From contig JANMDQ010000023.1 in NCBI GenBank assembly GCA_031376385.1, positions 62,001 through 126,000 of the forward strand: DNA of 64,000 nucleotides. The letters are read 5' to 3'. Positions 17,508-26,204 of this stretch are shown here, piece after piece (position 1 is the first letter of the stretch; each line of letters opens with the position of its first letter). The DNA is from Aquisediminimonas sp031376385. GTDB lineage: Bacteria > Pseudomonadota > Alphaproteobacteria > Sphingomonadales > Sphingomonadaceae. A program made the position numbers and the translations under genes. The notes beneath the pieces are model-generated. The model saw nothing but the letters and a program-made list of their open reading frames with translations, did no database searches and was not told where the DNA came from.

Positions 17508-17729
17508 ATGCTTGATACAAAAACAGCGAAGACACAGATTAAAGCGGTGAAAGAGGCCGTCTCTACGCGGATTGATCATATAACGACCAACGAAAAGATC
17601 GCGGGGGCTGCCGTGATTGGTGCCGCAGTTGGCGCTGCTGCGACTGCGCTGGGTTCAGCCCTGCTGCACAACGATAAGGCGAAAGCGCCAGCTACAAAAC
17701 CGAAGGCCGAGACGAAGACCTCCAAGTAG
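17508..17729 (+). CDS. small membrane-associated protein
   Basis: 73 residues: a charged N-terminal helix, one hydrophobic Gly/Ala segment (IAGAAVIGAAVGAAATALGS), and a Lys-rich tail (KAPATKPKAETKTSK). GAAAGGAC precedes the ATG. It lies 24 bp after the glycine-zipper gene and just before a strong terminator, so the two form an operon. I do not recognise the family; it resembles the short one-TM proteins often grouped with DUF883-type stress proteins. Confidence 0.65.
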   Translation: MLDTKTAKTQIKAVKEAVSTRIDHITTNEKIAGAAVIGAAVGAAATALGSALLHNDKAKAPATKPKAETKTSK

Positions 17730-17755
17730 CCCGCCTTCCACATAAGTTATAAATA

Positions 17756-17790
17756 GCCGCGCGCACCGCCCCATGTGCGCGCGGCTTTTT
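17756..17790 (+). terminator. rho-independent terminator
   Basis: GCCGCGCGCAC (17756-17766), 8-nt loop, GTGCGCGCGGC (17775-17785), then TTTTT: an 11-bp perfect GC-rich stem. Confidence 0.92.
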
Positions 17791-17827
17791 AACGTCAGCT
17801 GCTTTACTGATTGAGGCTGCACCACAC

Positions 17828-17857
17828 AAAAAGGGGGAGCGACTTTCGCCGCTCCCC
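17828..17857 (-). terminator. rho-independent terminator for the autotransporter gene
   Basis: On the minus strand GGGGAGCG (17857-17850), 8-nt loop, CGCTCCCC (17841-17834), then C and a five-T run. It lies 24 bp past the stop at 17882. Confidence 0.8.
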
Positions 17858-17881
17858 TCGGTTTGCCTCAAGTGAAGCGCG

Positions 17882-19072
17882 TCAGAATTTCAGACGTGCA
17901 CTGAGTGACAGCGCATGGAACTGACGGTCATCATCGAACTGAACGTCATAATCGACGGCCATCGACAAGGGGCCACTGCCTGCCAAGTTGAGCGCAGCAC
18001 CGGCGTTGTAATATTCGCCGGTCAGCGGAGTCGTTGTAAAGCTGAACGGTGTGCCGATGCTGCTATTGTTGAATGCGGCAGAGATCGTACGGGCGTCGTC
18101 CATCTTGAATTCGCGGTTCCAACCACCGCGCACTTGCGGGCGGACAGTCACACTGCCGACATCAAATTTAGTACCGATCCGACCACCGGCGTTGACGCGC
18201 AGTGTTTCTGCGTCGTTGCGGCCAATGGTGAGGGCAGCAGGCGAGCCTGTTTCGCTGAAGCCTTTAACGCGGACCTTGGCATAACGGATAGCACCGAACG
18301 GTTCGATTTCAAAATTGCCTGCCGAAAAGCTAAGGCCCGTGGCAGCACCAGCCGCCCAGATATGACCGTCCGTCCTGCCGCCAGACGTACCGGATTGCCC
18401 TGCAAACGAATAGCCGCGCGACAGCGACCAGTTAAGGTCAGTATAGCTGCCCCAGGCGTCGACATAGACAGGGCCAATGCCAACAGTGCCGAAACCACCC
18501 GCAAACCAGCTTTTCAAGCTGGAAGGCGCTGCAACGCCAGAGGTTTCAAGATCAACATCGCTTTTCATATAGCCGCCAAAGCCACCAATGGTCGTCTTTG
18601 GTGTGAGGCGGAAGTTGAGGCCGCCCATGACCATGTAATTGTCATTTTGCACGCGGGGGCGATCAACTGCTGCCTTGTAGGTGCCAAAGCGCGCGCCAGT
18701 GGATACGAACATGCCAACGCGGCCTGCATCATCCAGCGTCACTGCACTGCCGTCGGGTCGTTCGGCATTACCGCGCAAATCGCGAACATAACGCAAAATA
18801 TTGGTCTCTTGCGCTTCAACGGCATTCAATGACACTTCAGGCACAAGCGAATAAGCTTGGGGAGAAAGTTGAGCGAGTGCGTTGGCACGGAGGACCGGAT
18901 CAGCGATCACAGTTGCTGAAATGACAGTCGCGGCATTCAGGTCAGGAACGCCAACAGGAGCCGTCAGTACAGCGCCAACACGGTCTTGGTTGACGGTAAC
19001 GCCAACCGTTTGTGCTTGAGCGACGGTTGATCCGCCTACCATCAGCAGGAGAGAGATAGTTTTCTTGAACAT
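17882..19072 (-). CDS. autotransporter-type outer-membrane beta-barrel protein with very short passenger
   Basis: 396 residues from the ATG at 19072 (GGAG upstream; the frame to 19120 lacks a site). Signal peptide ending AQAQT, a passenger stub of only about 90 residues with AQLSPQAYSLVPEVSLNAV, then an autotransporter beta-domain (GRVGMFVSTGARFG onward) ending LSLSARLKF with a C-terminal Phe as Bam-targeted barrels have. There is no beta-helix or enzyme passenger, so it probably acts as a barrel rather than as a secretion vehicle. A GGAAC-N16-TGTT site upstream (19136-19112, minus) is a weak stress-promoter match. Confidence 0.82.
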   Translation of the reverse strand: MFKKTISLLLMVGGSTVAQAQTVGVTVNQDRVGAVLTAPVGVPDLNAATVISATVIADPVLRANALAQLSPQAYSLVPEVSLNAVEAQETNILRYVRDLRGNAERPDGSAVTLDDAGRVGMFVSTGARFGTYKAAVDRPRVQNDNYMVMGGLNFRLTPKTTIGGFGGYMKSDVDLETSGVAAPSSLKSWFAGGFGTVGIGPVYVDAWGSYTDLNWSLSRGYSFAGQSGTSGGRTDGHIWAAGAATGLSFSAGNFEIEPFGAIRYAKVRVKGFSETGSPAALTIGRNDAETLRVNAGGRIGTKFDVGSVTVRPQVRGGWNREFKMDDARTISAAFNNSSIGTPFSFTTTPLTGEYYNAGAALNLAGSGPLSMAVDYDVQFDDDRQFHALSLSARLKF

Positions 19073-19175
19073 GGGATACTCCAAAAAACACAGATATTGT
19101 GTTCCGGCATGAACAGGCATCCCGCCGGGAAGTTCCCAAACTATATTTTTATTGCGCAGCGGAACAATTTTTCAA

Positions 19176-19544
19176 TCATCCGATGAGAGGTTGAGCCCCC
19201 ATTGCCCGGTCAATCGCAGCAATCAGCGCATCTTCGTCAAACGGCTTTTCAATCACCAGCGCGCCGGGCATTTGCGCTAATACTGCTGCCTTATCGCCGG
19301 TCATAAAAATATGCGGGGTCGGACTCACTTTCAAAATCGCCACCACGGCGTCCACGCCGCTGCTGTCACGCAAACCCGCATCTGCAAGGATGAGGTCAGG
19401 TTTATGCTCCAGTGCGGCAGCGACGGCCTCTTCAGCCGTCGCCACGCTGGCGCAGATATGGTGGCCAGCGCCAGTCAGCACTTCGTCCAACAGCATCGCA
19501 ATTACGGCTTCATCTTCAGCAATCAGGATGCGTAACGATCGCAT
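19176..19544 (-). CDS. single-domain response regulator
   Basis: 122 residues forming one receiver domain: acidic pocket LIAEDEAV, phospho-acceptor Asp in LILADAGL, Thr in IFMTGDK and Lys in IEKPF. There is no output domain. The start overlaps the dps stop by one base (TAATG), so it is translated with Dps and likely shares its stress promoter. The receiver may compete for, or pass on, phosphate from HWE kinases of the stress pathway; this is inference. Confidence 0.88.
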   Translation of the reverse strand: MRSLRILIAEDEAVIAMLLDEVLTGAGHHICASVATAEEAVAAALEHKPDLILADAGLRDSSGVDAVVAILKVSPTPHIFMTGDKAAVLAQMPGALVIEKPFDEDALIAAIDRAMGAQPLIG

Positions 19545-20068
19545 TATTTCTTCTTTTTCTTTTCAGGATTGTCTTGCTTAGGATGTTCCTGCTTCGGGTC
19601 TAGATGGGATTCCACAAACCAAAGCTGCTGATCGACGCCGCGTGAAATCTCCGTGAACAAGTCAGCCGTTGTGACATCGCCAATCTCAGTCGATTTTTCA
19701 ATCGCTTCGATGATCGACCCTCCGAATGCTGCCAAGACGTTTGAAACAGCGAAGAGATGCTGAAGCTCATCTGCTATGCCAAGCGGATACCGGTTGAGAT
19801 AGCTATGCTTGGCTGCGGTTTGGATGGTGCCATTCGCTGTCCCACCAAGGCCGCCGGCACGTTCAGCGATCAGATCAGAGAAATCTTCGACCTGAGCTGA
19901 GACTTTGTCGAACAATTCGTGGATCGCAATAAACCCCGGGCCGCGCACATTCCAATGCGCCTGTTTCATCTGTGCATGCAAATCAATTGCTGCGGCCAAA
20001 TTGAGGTTCAAAAGCTCAACAGATTGAATGCGGATTTCTTCGGGAAGGGTGTTGTGGGTCTTTTGCAC
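19544..20068 (-). CDS. dps: Dps-family ferritin-like DNA-protection protein (copy 1)
   Basis: 174 residues, GTG start with GGAGAG upstream. The ferroxidase signature is present: DLHAQMKQAHWNVRGPGF, HELFDKVSAQVEDFSDLIAERAGGLGG. Dps oxidises Fe(II) with hydrogen peroxide and coats DNA. The C-terminus carries the short repeats EHPKQ and DNP and then a run of five Lys, a possible DNA-binding tail absent from the second Dps at 42092. A stress-sigma site lies at 20122-20098. The response regulator gene is coupled downstream. Confidence 0.9.
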   Translation of the reverse strand: MQKTHNTLPEEIRIQSVELLNLNLAAAIDLHAQMKQAHWNVRGPGFIAIHELFDKVSAQVEDFSDLIAERAGGLGGTANGTIQTAAKHSYLNRYPLGIADELQHLFAVSNVLAAFGGSIIEAIEKSTEIGDVTTADLFTEISRGVDQQLWFVESHLDPKQEHPKQDNPEKKKKK

Positions 20069-20097
20069 GGTGGCTCTCCTTTGGATGACGCAAGTGG

Positions 20098-20122
20098 AAC
20101 CTTTGAACGTGTGAATTGTTCC
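20098..20122 (-). promoter_or_regulatory. EcfG-type stress promoter for dps
   Basis: Minus strand GGAAC (20122-20118), 16-bp spacer, GGTT (20101-20098), 30 bp above the GTG start. The segment 20096-20122 is nearly palindromic, so on the plus strand GGAAC (20096-20100), 16 bp and TGTT (20117-20120) form a weaker divergent site towards the hybrid kinase gene. Confidence 0.7.
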
Positions 20123-20236
20123 TCATTTGACATTCGCCAACAATGCGTCGCTATTACTGACGTCCTCACAGCGTCCGCAAGGATGGCATCTGGTCACGTC
20201 CCTTGGCTTAGGGGCACCGAACAGGGACCGTATTAT

Positions 20237-23200
20237 ATGCCCAAGCGCAAGCTACCGTCCTTTCCCATCGTTGGCATCGGGGCCTCTGCGGGCGGGCTTG
20301 AGGCTGTTTCGAAATTGCTGGATTTGCTGCCTGCAGACACTGGCATGGCCTTCATCTTGATCCAACATCTTGACCCCGCGCACGAAAGCCTGATGGCGGA
20401 ATTGCTATCCAAACATACCAAAATGACAGTGAGGGAGGCTGCGGACGGCGTGGCTGTGGCCCCTAACCATGTCTATGTTATTCCGCCAGGCACTTATCTT
20501 GCCGTCGATAAGGATGTGATACGCCTATCAAAGCCGCTTGCCCGGCACGGCGCGCGTCTACCGTTTGACTTTCTGATGACTTCGCTGGCGGATGGATACG
20601 GCGCACGGGCGATTGGTGTGGTGCTTTCTGGAACCGGCGCAGATGGCAGCATCGGGTTAAAGGCTGTGCATGATTGCGGCGGCCTAGTCATAGCGCAAGA
20701 CCCCGCAGAGGCGGACTATGGCGGCATGCCGCGCAGTGCGATTGATGGCGGAATGGTCGATAAAGTGCTCCCGCTGGCTGCTATAGCCGCTGCCCTTGCC
20801 GCCCATGATCAGGTAAGCCCCAAAGTTCAATCGGCCAGTGACGATTTAACGCTCATCATAGATCTGCTCCGGCAGACAACCACCCATGACTTCCGCCTGT
20901 ATAAAATGGGCACATTAACGCGGCGGATCGAGAGGCGCATGGCGCTTGCATCCATCAAGCGCGGGGATATGGCGGGTTACCTCGAAATACTCCGCAAAGA
21001 TGCGGCAGAGCTGGACCTGCTGGCCAAAGATTTGCTGATCAACGTCACCAGTTTTTTCCGCGACCCTTCAGTTTTTGAAAAGCTGAGTGCGAAGATCATT
21101 CCGGAAATGATAGCCAACCACTCGGTTGATCAACCGCTGCGGATCTGGATTGCAGGGTGCAGCACAGGCGAAGAGGCGTATTCGCTGACCATCTTACTTC
21201 GCGAGGCCATCATCGCGGCGCAAAGCAACATTAAGCTTCAGGTTTTCGCCTCCGATGTAGACGGAGATGCAGTGGCTTGCGCCCGCGACGGGCTTTATCC
21301 CTTGGCAATCACCACAGATGTTGCGCCTGAACGGCTTGCCCGCTTTTTTATCAAAGAAGATCATGGCTACCGTGTCTCGCCTGATCTGCGCGCGACTGTT
21401 GTGTTCACGGTGCAAGATGTGCTTTCCGATCCTCCTTTCTCTCGGCTCGACATGGTCTCATGCCGCAATTTGCTCATTTACCTCGGGCCAGAGGCGCAAG
21501 CCAAAGTTGTGTCTCTGTTTCATTTCGCATTGCGCAAAGGCGGTATATTGCTGCTCGGCAATGCGGAGACCATTGGCGTGAGCGAAGGCCGGTTTGAAGT
21601 CGTATCAAAGGCCGAACGGATTTACCGCCACACCGGAAATGCGCGCACGGGGGAGATGGGCTTTGCGATGGGCGTTGGCGAAACTGCCAAACCGCAGACC
21701 CGGGCCGACCAAGGTTTGGCAATGCGCAAACAGTCAGCACTGGCCGATCTGGTTCAACGGCTGGTGATGGAAAGCCACGCCCCGGCCGCAGTCCTCATCA
21801 ACCGCAAATTCGAATGTCTCTATGCGCTTGGGCCGACGGATCGGTATCTCAAACTCGCCAAGGGGCACGCAAGCCACGATCTGCTGGGCATGGCGCCACA
21901 GGCGCTGCGCACGCGGCTGCGCTCGGCGGTCCAAAATGTGACAGCTGAGCGTCCCAGCGTCATCACGCCGGGCGGCAAAACAACGATGGGGCCGTTCAAC
22001 CTGTCAGTGCAATTGGTGAAGGGCGAAGATGAGGAGCGATTGCTCATTTGTTTTGTTGATGCTCCGATGCGCGAATCCAAACAAAGTGACGCGAAAAACC
22101 CCAAAGATGGCTCTCGTATTTCCGATCTTGAACAGGAACTGGAGGCAACGCGCACCGAATTACAAGGTGCGATCCACAATCTTGAAATATCCGGCGAAGA
22201 ACAGCGCGCGATCAACGAGGAAGCACTGTCCGTCAACGAAGAGTTTCAATCGACGAATGAGGAATTGCTGACATCAAAAGAGGAGCTGCAATCCTTGAAC
22301 GAGGAACTGACGGCACTCAACAGCCAGTTGCAGGAAACGCTGGAACGGCAGCGGACGACGTCTAACGACCTTCAGAATGTCCTCTACAGCACCAACGTCG
22401 CGACGCTTTTCCTTGATCCCACCCTCAACATCCGGTTTTTCACGCCAGCTACCAAAGCCCTCTTCAATGTCATTCCCGGCGATATCGGGCGGCCACTGGC
22501 TGATCTCCGGTCGCTCGCCACCGATACAGAGCTAACCGACGATGCCCGCGCCGTACTGAGTGGTTTGCAGCCAGCAGACCGGGAGATTCAAACAGGCGAC
22601 GGCCTATGGTTCATACGGAGAATCAGGCCGTACCGCGCAGATGACGATGGGATTGAAGGCGTAGTCATCACATTCTCAGACATTACCGAACGCAAACATG
22701 CCGCCAAACTGGTGGACGATGCCAAGAAAGAGGCTGAACTCGCCACCGTTGCCAAATCACGCTTTTTGGCAGTGGCCAGCCATGATTTACGACAGCCACT
22801 GCAAACGCTTGCGCTGCTCCAGGGCCTGCTGGCCAAACGGGTGGAGGGGGAAAAGGCGCAGGAACTCGTCGGGCGGCTCGACGAGACTTTAGGCGCGATG
22901 ACGGGGATGCTGAACACATTGCTGGATATCAACCAGATTGATGCTGGGACGGTTCAGCCAGATATATCCCGCTTTTCCCTCAAAAACCTATTCGCCGAAT
23001 TACAGGATGAATATAGCTATCACGCGCAGGCGAAGCGGCTGACGCTGAGAGTTGTTGGGAGCAATAGCGTGGTCGAAACCGACAAACGCTTGCTCGAACA
23101 GATGCTCCGCAACCTGATTTCCAATGCACTGAAATATACCAAGCGCGGTAAGATTGTGCTGGGCGTCCGGCGCCTTGCAGACAGGATCCGCATCGAAATT

Positions 23201-23860
23201 CATGACACGGGCATAGGCATTGCCCCGACAGAGCTTCAGGCGATATTCGACGAATATCATCAGGTGAATAACGCCGCGCGCGAACGCAGCCGGGGTCTGG
23301 GGCTGGGACTATCGATTGTGCAGCGGCTGGGGCAATTGCTTGGCCACCAAGTGGATGTCAGGTCTACGCTGGGTAAAGGGTCAGTTTTTTCGGTTGAGGT
23401 GATGTTGCCCACGGGTGACGCTGCGCCTGTTACCAAAACGGCTGATTTGCCGGTGGCCCACATTGCCCAGCGTACTGCGTCGATACTTGTCGTTGATGAC
23501 GATCCGGAGGTTCGCGCGCTCATTGAACTTCTGTTGAACGACGAAGGCCATATCACGCAAGTTGCAGCCGACGGGCCTTCGGCGCTTGCACTGGTCGATG
23601 GCGCTCAATTCGCACCGGACCTGATACTGACGGACTATAATTTGCCCAATGACATGGATGGTCTGCGCCTTGCGGCCAAGCTGCGGAACAAACTCGGTGC
23701 GGCGCTCCCTGTGATCATTCTGACTGGCGACATCTCAACTGACACGATGAAAGATGTTGGCGGTCAGCAATGTGTTCAATTGAATAAACCTGTGAAGGCA
23801 GTGGAACTATCAGCAATGATCCAGCGCCTTTTGGCCGGGACGGAACAAACGGCGCGTTGA
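20237..23860 (+). CDS. CheB-CheR-PAS hybrid histidine kinase with receiver domain
   Basis: About 1207 residues from the ATG at 20237 (AGGGA upstream; the frame opens earlier at 19919 inside the dps region). Domains in order: CheB methylesterase (IGIGASAGGLEAV, LSGTGADGS), CheR methyltransferase (RRIERRMALASI, NVTSFFRDPSVFEKL, GCSTGEEAYSLTILL), a coiled coil of about 80 residues (EEQRAINEEALSVNEEFQST), PAS, HisKA with phospho-His in VASHDLRQPLQTLALLQGLL, HATPase (NLISNALKYTKRG) and a C-terminal receiver (VVDDDPEV, LILTDYNLP). No chemotaxis genes are nearby; it is probably a stress or light/redox sensor. The dps-regulator pair is divergent. Confidence 0.88.
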   Translation: MPKRKLPSFPIVGIGASAGGLEAVSKLLDLLPADTGMAFILIQHLDPAHESLMAELLSKHTKMTVREAADGVAVAPNHVYVIPPGTYLAVDKDVIRLSKPLARHGARLPFDFLMTSLADGYGARAIGVVLSGTGADGSIGLKAVHDCGGLVIAQDPAEADYGGMPRSAIDGGMVDKVLPLAAIAAALAAHDQVSPKVQSASDDLTLIIDLLRQTTTHDFRLYKMGTLTRRIERRMALASIKRGDMAGYLEILRKDAAELDLLAKDLLINVTSFFRDPSVFEKLSAKIIPEMIANHSVDQPLRIWIAGCSTGEEAYSLTILLREAIIAAQSNIKLQVFASDVDGDAVACARDGLYPLAITTDVAPERLARFFIKEDHGYRVSPDLRATVVFTVQDVLSDPPFSRLDMVSCRNLLIYLGPEAQAKVVSLFHFALRKGGILLLGNAETIGVSEGRFEVVSKAERIYRHTGNARTGEMGFAMGVGETAKPQTRADQGLAMRKQSALADLVQRLVMESHAPAAVLINRKFECLYALGPTDRYLKLAKGHASHDLLGMAPQALRTRLRSAVQNVTAERPSVITPGGKTTMGPFNLSVQLVKGEDEERLLICFVDAPMRESKQSDAKNPKDGSRISDLEQELEATRTELQGAIHNLEISGEEQRAINEEALSVNEEFQSTNEELLTSKEELQSLNEELTALNSQLQETLERQRTTSNDLQNVLYSTNVATLFLDPTLNIRFFTPATKALFNVIPGDIGRPLADLRSLATDTELTDDARAVLSGLQPADREIQTGDGLWFIRRIRPYRADDDGIEGVVITFSDITERKHAAKLVDDAKKEAELATVAKSRFLAVASHDLRQPLQTLALLQGLLAKRVEGEKAQELVGRLDETLGAMTGMLNTLLDINQIDAGTVQPDISRFSLKNLFAELQDEYSYHAQAKRLTLRVVGSNSVVETDKRLLEQMLRNLISNALKYTKRGKIVLGVRRLADRIRIEIHDTGIGIAPTELQAIFDEYHQVNNAARERSRGLGLGLSIVQRLGQLLGHQVDVRSTLGKGSVFSVEVMLPTGDAAPVTKTADLPVAHIAQRTASILVVDDDPEVRALIELLLNDEGHITQVAADGPSALALVDGAQFAPDLILTDYNLPNDMDGLRLAAKLRNKLGAALPVIILTGDISTDTMKDVGGQQCVQLNKPVKAVELSAMIQRLLAGTEQTAR

Positions 23861-23866
23861 GCGGTT
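23842..23866 (+). promoter_or_regulatory. EcfG-type stress promoter for the alternative oxidase operon
   Basis: GGAAC (23842-23846), 16-bp spacer, GGTT (23863-23866). It overlaps the last codons of the hybrid kinase gene and lies about 38 bp above the ATG at 23905. Confidence 0.68.
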
Positions 23867-23904
23867 GTGGTTCGGATCCTACTTCTAGCGAAGGAAAATT
23901 CCCT

Positions 23905-24237
23905 ATGCGCATCGTTCTGATCATTGCCGCTATTGCTGGCATAACACTGACTTCTGCTGCCTTTGCCGCTGGGCCGATCAACGCCCGCCAACTGGATCAA
24001 GAACGGTTAATTGATGCGGCCGCGCGCAACGGAAAGCTGACGCGTTATGAGGAAAATATCCTCAATGCCGATCAGCGTTCAATCCGTCGCCTTGAAAATC
24101 GGATGCGTGCGCGTCACGGCGGGAAGCTGACCCGCAGCGACCGGCGCACACTTAAGGCGCGCCAAGATCAAGCCCAGCGTAATTTATATCGCGAAAAGAA
24201 TGACAGCCAGCGCGGACGCAATCACCTCAAAATTTAG
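23905..24237 (+). CDS. exported basic small protein of unknown function
   Basis: 110 residues from the ATG at 23905 with AAGGAAAA upstream. A signal peptide ends near AFAAGP. The mature part is rich in Arg, Asn and Gln, with two similar segments GKLTRYEENILNADQRSIRR and GKLTRSDRRTLKARQDQAQR, suggesting an internal duplication of about 35 residues that begins GKLTR. I do not recognise the family. It leads the operon with the alternative oxidase, 9 bp upstream of it, and follows the stress promoter at 23842. Confidence 0.72.
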   Translation: MRIVLIIAAIAGITLTSAAFAAGPINARQLDQERLIDAAARNGKLTRYEENILNADQRSIRRLENRMRARHGGKLTRSDRRTLKARQDQAQRNLYREKNDSQRGRNHLKI

Positions 24238-24246
24238 GACTCCCAA

Positions 24247-24972
24247 ATGGTCAATTCAGTCCTAACGCCATCGCCTGAGTCACTTGCTAAAGAACGGGTG
24301 GCAGAGCCCGAAATACATTTTCAGCCCCACGGATTTTCGGATCGGTTTGCGTTGGGTTTTACCAAATTGCTGCGCTTTTCCGCTGATACTTTCTTTGCCA
24401 AACGATACGGCCACCGTGCAATTGTTCTCGAAACGGTGGCCGCTGTGCCGGGTATGGTCGGGGCGATGTTTACACATCTGACTTGCCTGCGTTGGATGCG
24501 CGATGATGAAGGCTGGATCCGCACCTTGATGGAGGAGGCGGAGAATGAGCGGATGCACCTGATGACCTTCATCGAAATTGCCAAGCCAACTTGGTTTGAA
24601 CGGATGGTCATATTGCTCGTGCAGGGCATATTCCTGATCGGGTTTTCTATCCTTTATCTCGTCTCTGCCCGCACCGCCCACCGCGTGGTCGGCTATTTTG
24701 AGGAAGAAGCCGTCATCAGCTACACCCTCTATCTTGAAGAAATTGACGAAGGTCGATCACCCAATGTTGCGGCGCCCGCCATTGCCAAACATTATTGGAA
24801 AATGGCCGATGATGCGACTCTGCGCGATGTGGTATTGGTCGTGCGCGCGGATGAGGCCCATCACCGTGATATCAACCACGGTTTTGCCAGCAAACTCGGC
24901 GGACGTCCGGTTGAGGTTAGAAAAACAGCACCCTATCCCAAGCATGCCACAGACATAAGATTGAAGGCATGA
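24247..24972 (+). CDS. aox: cyanide-insensitive alternative oxidase
   Basis: 241 residues with all di-iron motifs of the AOX family: Glu62 in VLETVAAVPGMVGAM, Glu101 and His104 in ENERMHLM, the Glu pair in FEEEAVISYT, and Glu203/His206 in RADEAHHRD. Two hydrophobic segments suit interfacial membrane binding. It oxidises ubiquinol and reduces oxygen to water without pumping protons. Bacterial AOX is known from a few alphaproteobacteria such as Novosphingobium. Placement under a stress promoter suggests use as a redox safety valve rather than for housekeeping respiration. Confidence 0.93.
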   Translation: MVNSVLTPSPESLAKERVAEPEIHFQPHGFSDRFALGFTKLLRFSADTFFAKRYGHRAIVLETVAAVPGMVGAMFTHLTCLRWMRDDEGWIRTLMEEAENERMHLMTFIEIAKPTWFERMVILLVQGIFLIGFSILYLVSARTAHRVVGYFEEEAVISYTLYLEEIDEGRSPNVAAPAIAKHYWKMADDATLRDVVLVVRADEAHHRDINHGFASKLGGRPVEVRKTAPYPKHATDIRLKA

Positions 24973-26114
24973 TGGTAAAGGGGGCACTGATCGTTGTTCT
25001 CGCCGCCATCCTTTCAGGATGCGCGGCCCACAGCTTTCCACTTTCGAACAAGTTCGTCTACCCAGTGGAGCCTGCCTGTTCCGGCAGTGAGCCCTGCATC
25101 GGAAAGGACTCCGCACAGGTCTTTGCCGATGTTAATGGAACACTTTACCCGTCCGGATGGCAAAATTACCTGCGCCCAAAAATGAGCAAGGCCCGGCCCG
25201 GAGAGGGCAAGTGGCTGGCCGGGAGCTTGCTGGCGTCATCCACGCTCAATTCCAAGTTCCGCCGCCTGATTGAGCGCGATGAAGCCCGTCAATATGGTGA
25301 ACTCAAAGACTTTGGTCAGCGTCACAAACGTGTTTTCATTCTGGTGCACGGTTACAACGCGTCTGTTGAAGAAACCAACATTCCCTTCTCCGCAGTCGAA
25401 AGCCAGCTTGACCTGAAACCCGGTGACGGCGTCGTTCGCTTTTACTGGGACGGCCTGATCGGTAAAGGTGTTGGCGTCATCAAGACTTGGCTCAAGGCAT
25501 CAACCGCCAGCCAGACAGTTGGATCACGCGCATTTCGAGGTGTACTAAATCAATTTGAAGGGCGTGAAGTTTTTGTGATTGCGCACAGTCGCGGCGCGTC
25601 AGTTGTGGTCAGTGCGCTGGGCAATCCGGTCTATAATCCGAAATTTGTGAGCCGTACCGCAGGTAATGCTAGGCTCTGGGGTAAATCGTACCGCACGCTC
25701 CTTGCGCCAAAACCATTGGCGGATCGCGGCAACCAGTTGCATCTTCTCATGCTGGCCCCGGCGATTGACCGGATCGATTTTTGTGATGCCAGTGAACAAG
25801 CGAAGGTCGGCAAAGATTTTGTCTGCACCAAGTTCCGCCCGCTTGGCGGCCAAGTAAAAACGCTGGCCTATACAGTGAATGCCGATGACCCGGTGTTGGG
25901 CAAATTCTTTCTGTCTTCCCGGGCGCTGACGCCCACTGGGTTCGGCTATGCGCCAGAGGTTGGGCGGGAGTTGAAAACGGAACGTTACGGGCTGTTCCAA
26001 GAGTATTTGATGGAAAAGCCTGCCAGTTTTCACGCCTTCAAAGACTATGCCACTCACCCTGTTTTCCAGCAAATGCTGCGCGACGCAGGCATTGCCCGAG
26101 TGACGGCGCCTTAG
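24969..26114 (+). CDS. DUF900-type alpha/beta-hydrolase lipoprotein
   Basis: 381 residues. A signal sequence ends at ILSGCAAH (lipobox). The core has VFILVHGYNASVEETN and a nucleophile elbow IAHSRGASVVV, matching DUF900 hydrolases. It starts within the oxidase stop codon (ATGA), so it is translationally coupled to the alternative oxidase. Its substrate is unknown; an envelope-bound lipase or esterase is likely. No terminator follows; the next gene has its own stress promoter. Confidence 0.83.
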   Translation: MMVKGALIVVLAAILSGCAAHSFPLSNKFVYPVEPACSGSEPCIGKDSAQVFADVNGTLYPSGWQNYLRPKMSKARPGEGKWLAGSLLASSTLNSKFRRLIERDEARQYGELKDFGQRHKRVFILVHGYNASVEETNIPFSAVESQLDLKPGDGVVRFYWDGLIGKGVGVIKTWLKASTASQTVGSRAFRGVLNQFEGREVFVIAHSRGASVVVSALGNPVYNPKFVSRTAGNARLWGKSYRTLLAPKPLADRGNQLHLLMLAPAIDRIDFCDASEQAKVGKDFVCTKFRPLGGQVKTLAYTVNADDPVLGKFFLSSRALTPTGFGYAPEVGRELKTERYGLFQEYLMEKPASFHAFKDYATHPVFQQMLRDAGIARVTAP

Positions 26115-26134
26115 GATCAAGACCTAGGCCGAAT

Positions 26135-26159
26135 GGAACCAAAGCTGCGTCCAAGCGTT
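26135..26159 (+). promoter_or_regulatory. EcfG-type stress promoter for the GYYD-repeat gene
   Basis: GGAAC (26135-26139), 16-bp spacer, CGTT (26156-26159), a perfect consensus match, about 45 bp above the ATG at 26205. Confidence 0.78.
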
Positions 26160-26204
26160 TAACGCTCAAGAACCCGGCACCCGCCGACTTCAGGAGCATC
26201 TTCC

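Noticed and set aside
17915..18832. 305-residue plus-strand frame opposite the autotransporter
   Set aside because: Shadow of the beta-barrel gene, without plausible start context or protein-like composition.
19112..19136. GGAAC-N16-TGTT upstream of the autotransporter (minus)
   Set aside because: TGTT departs from the (C/G)GTT seen at the twelve good sites; kept only as a weak possibility in the gene entry.
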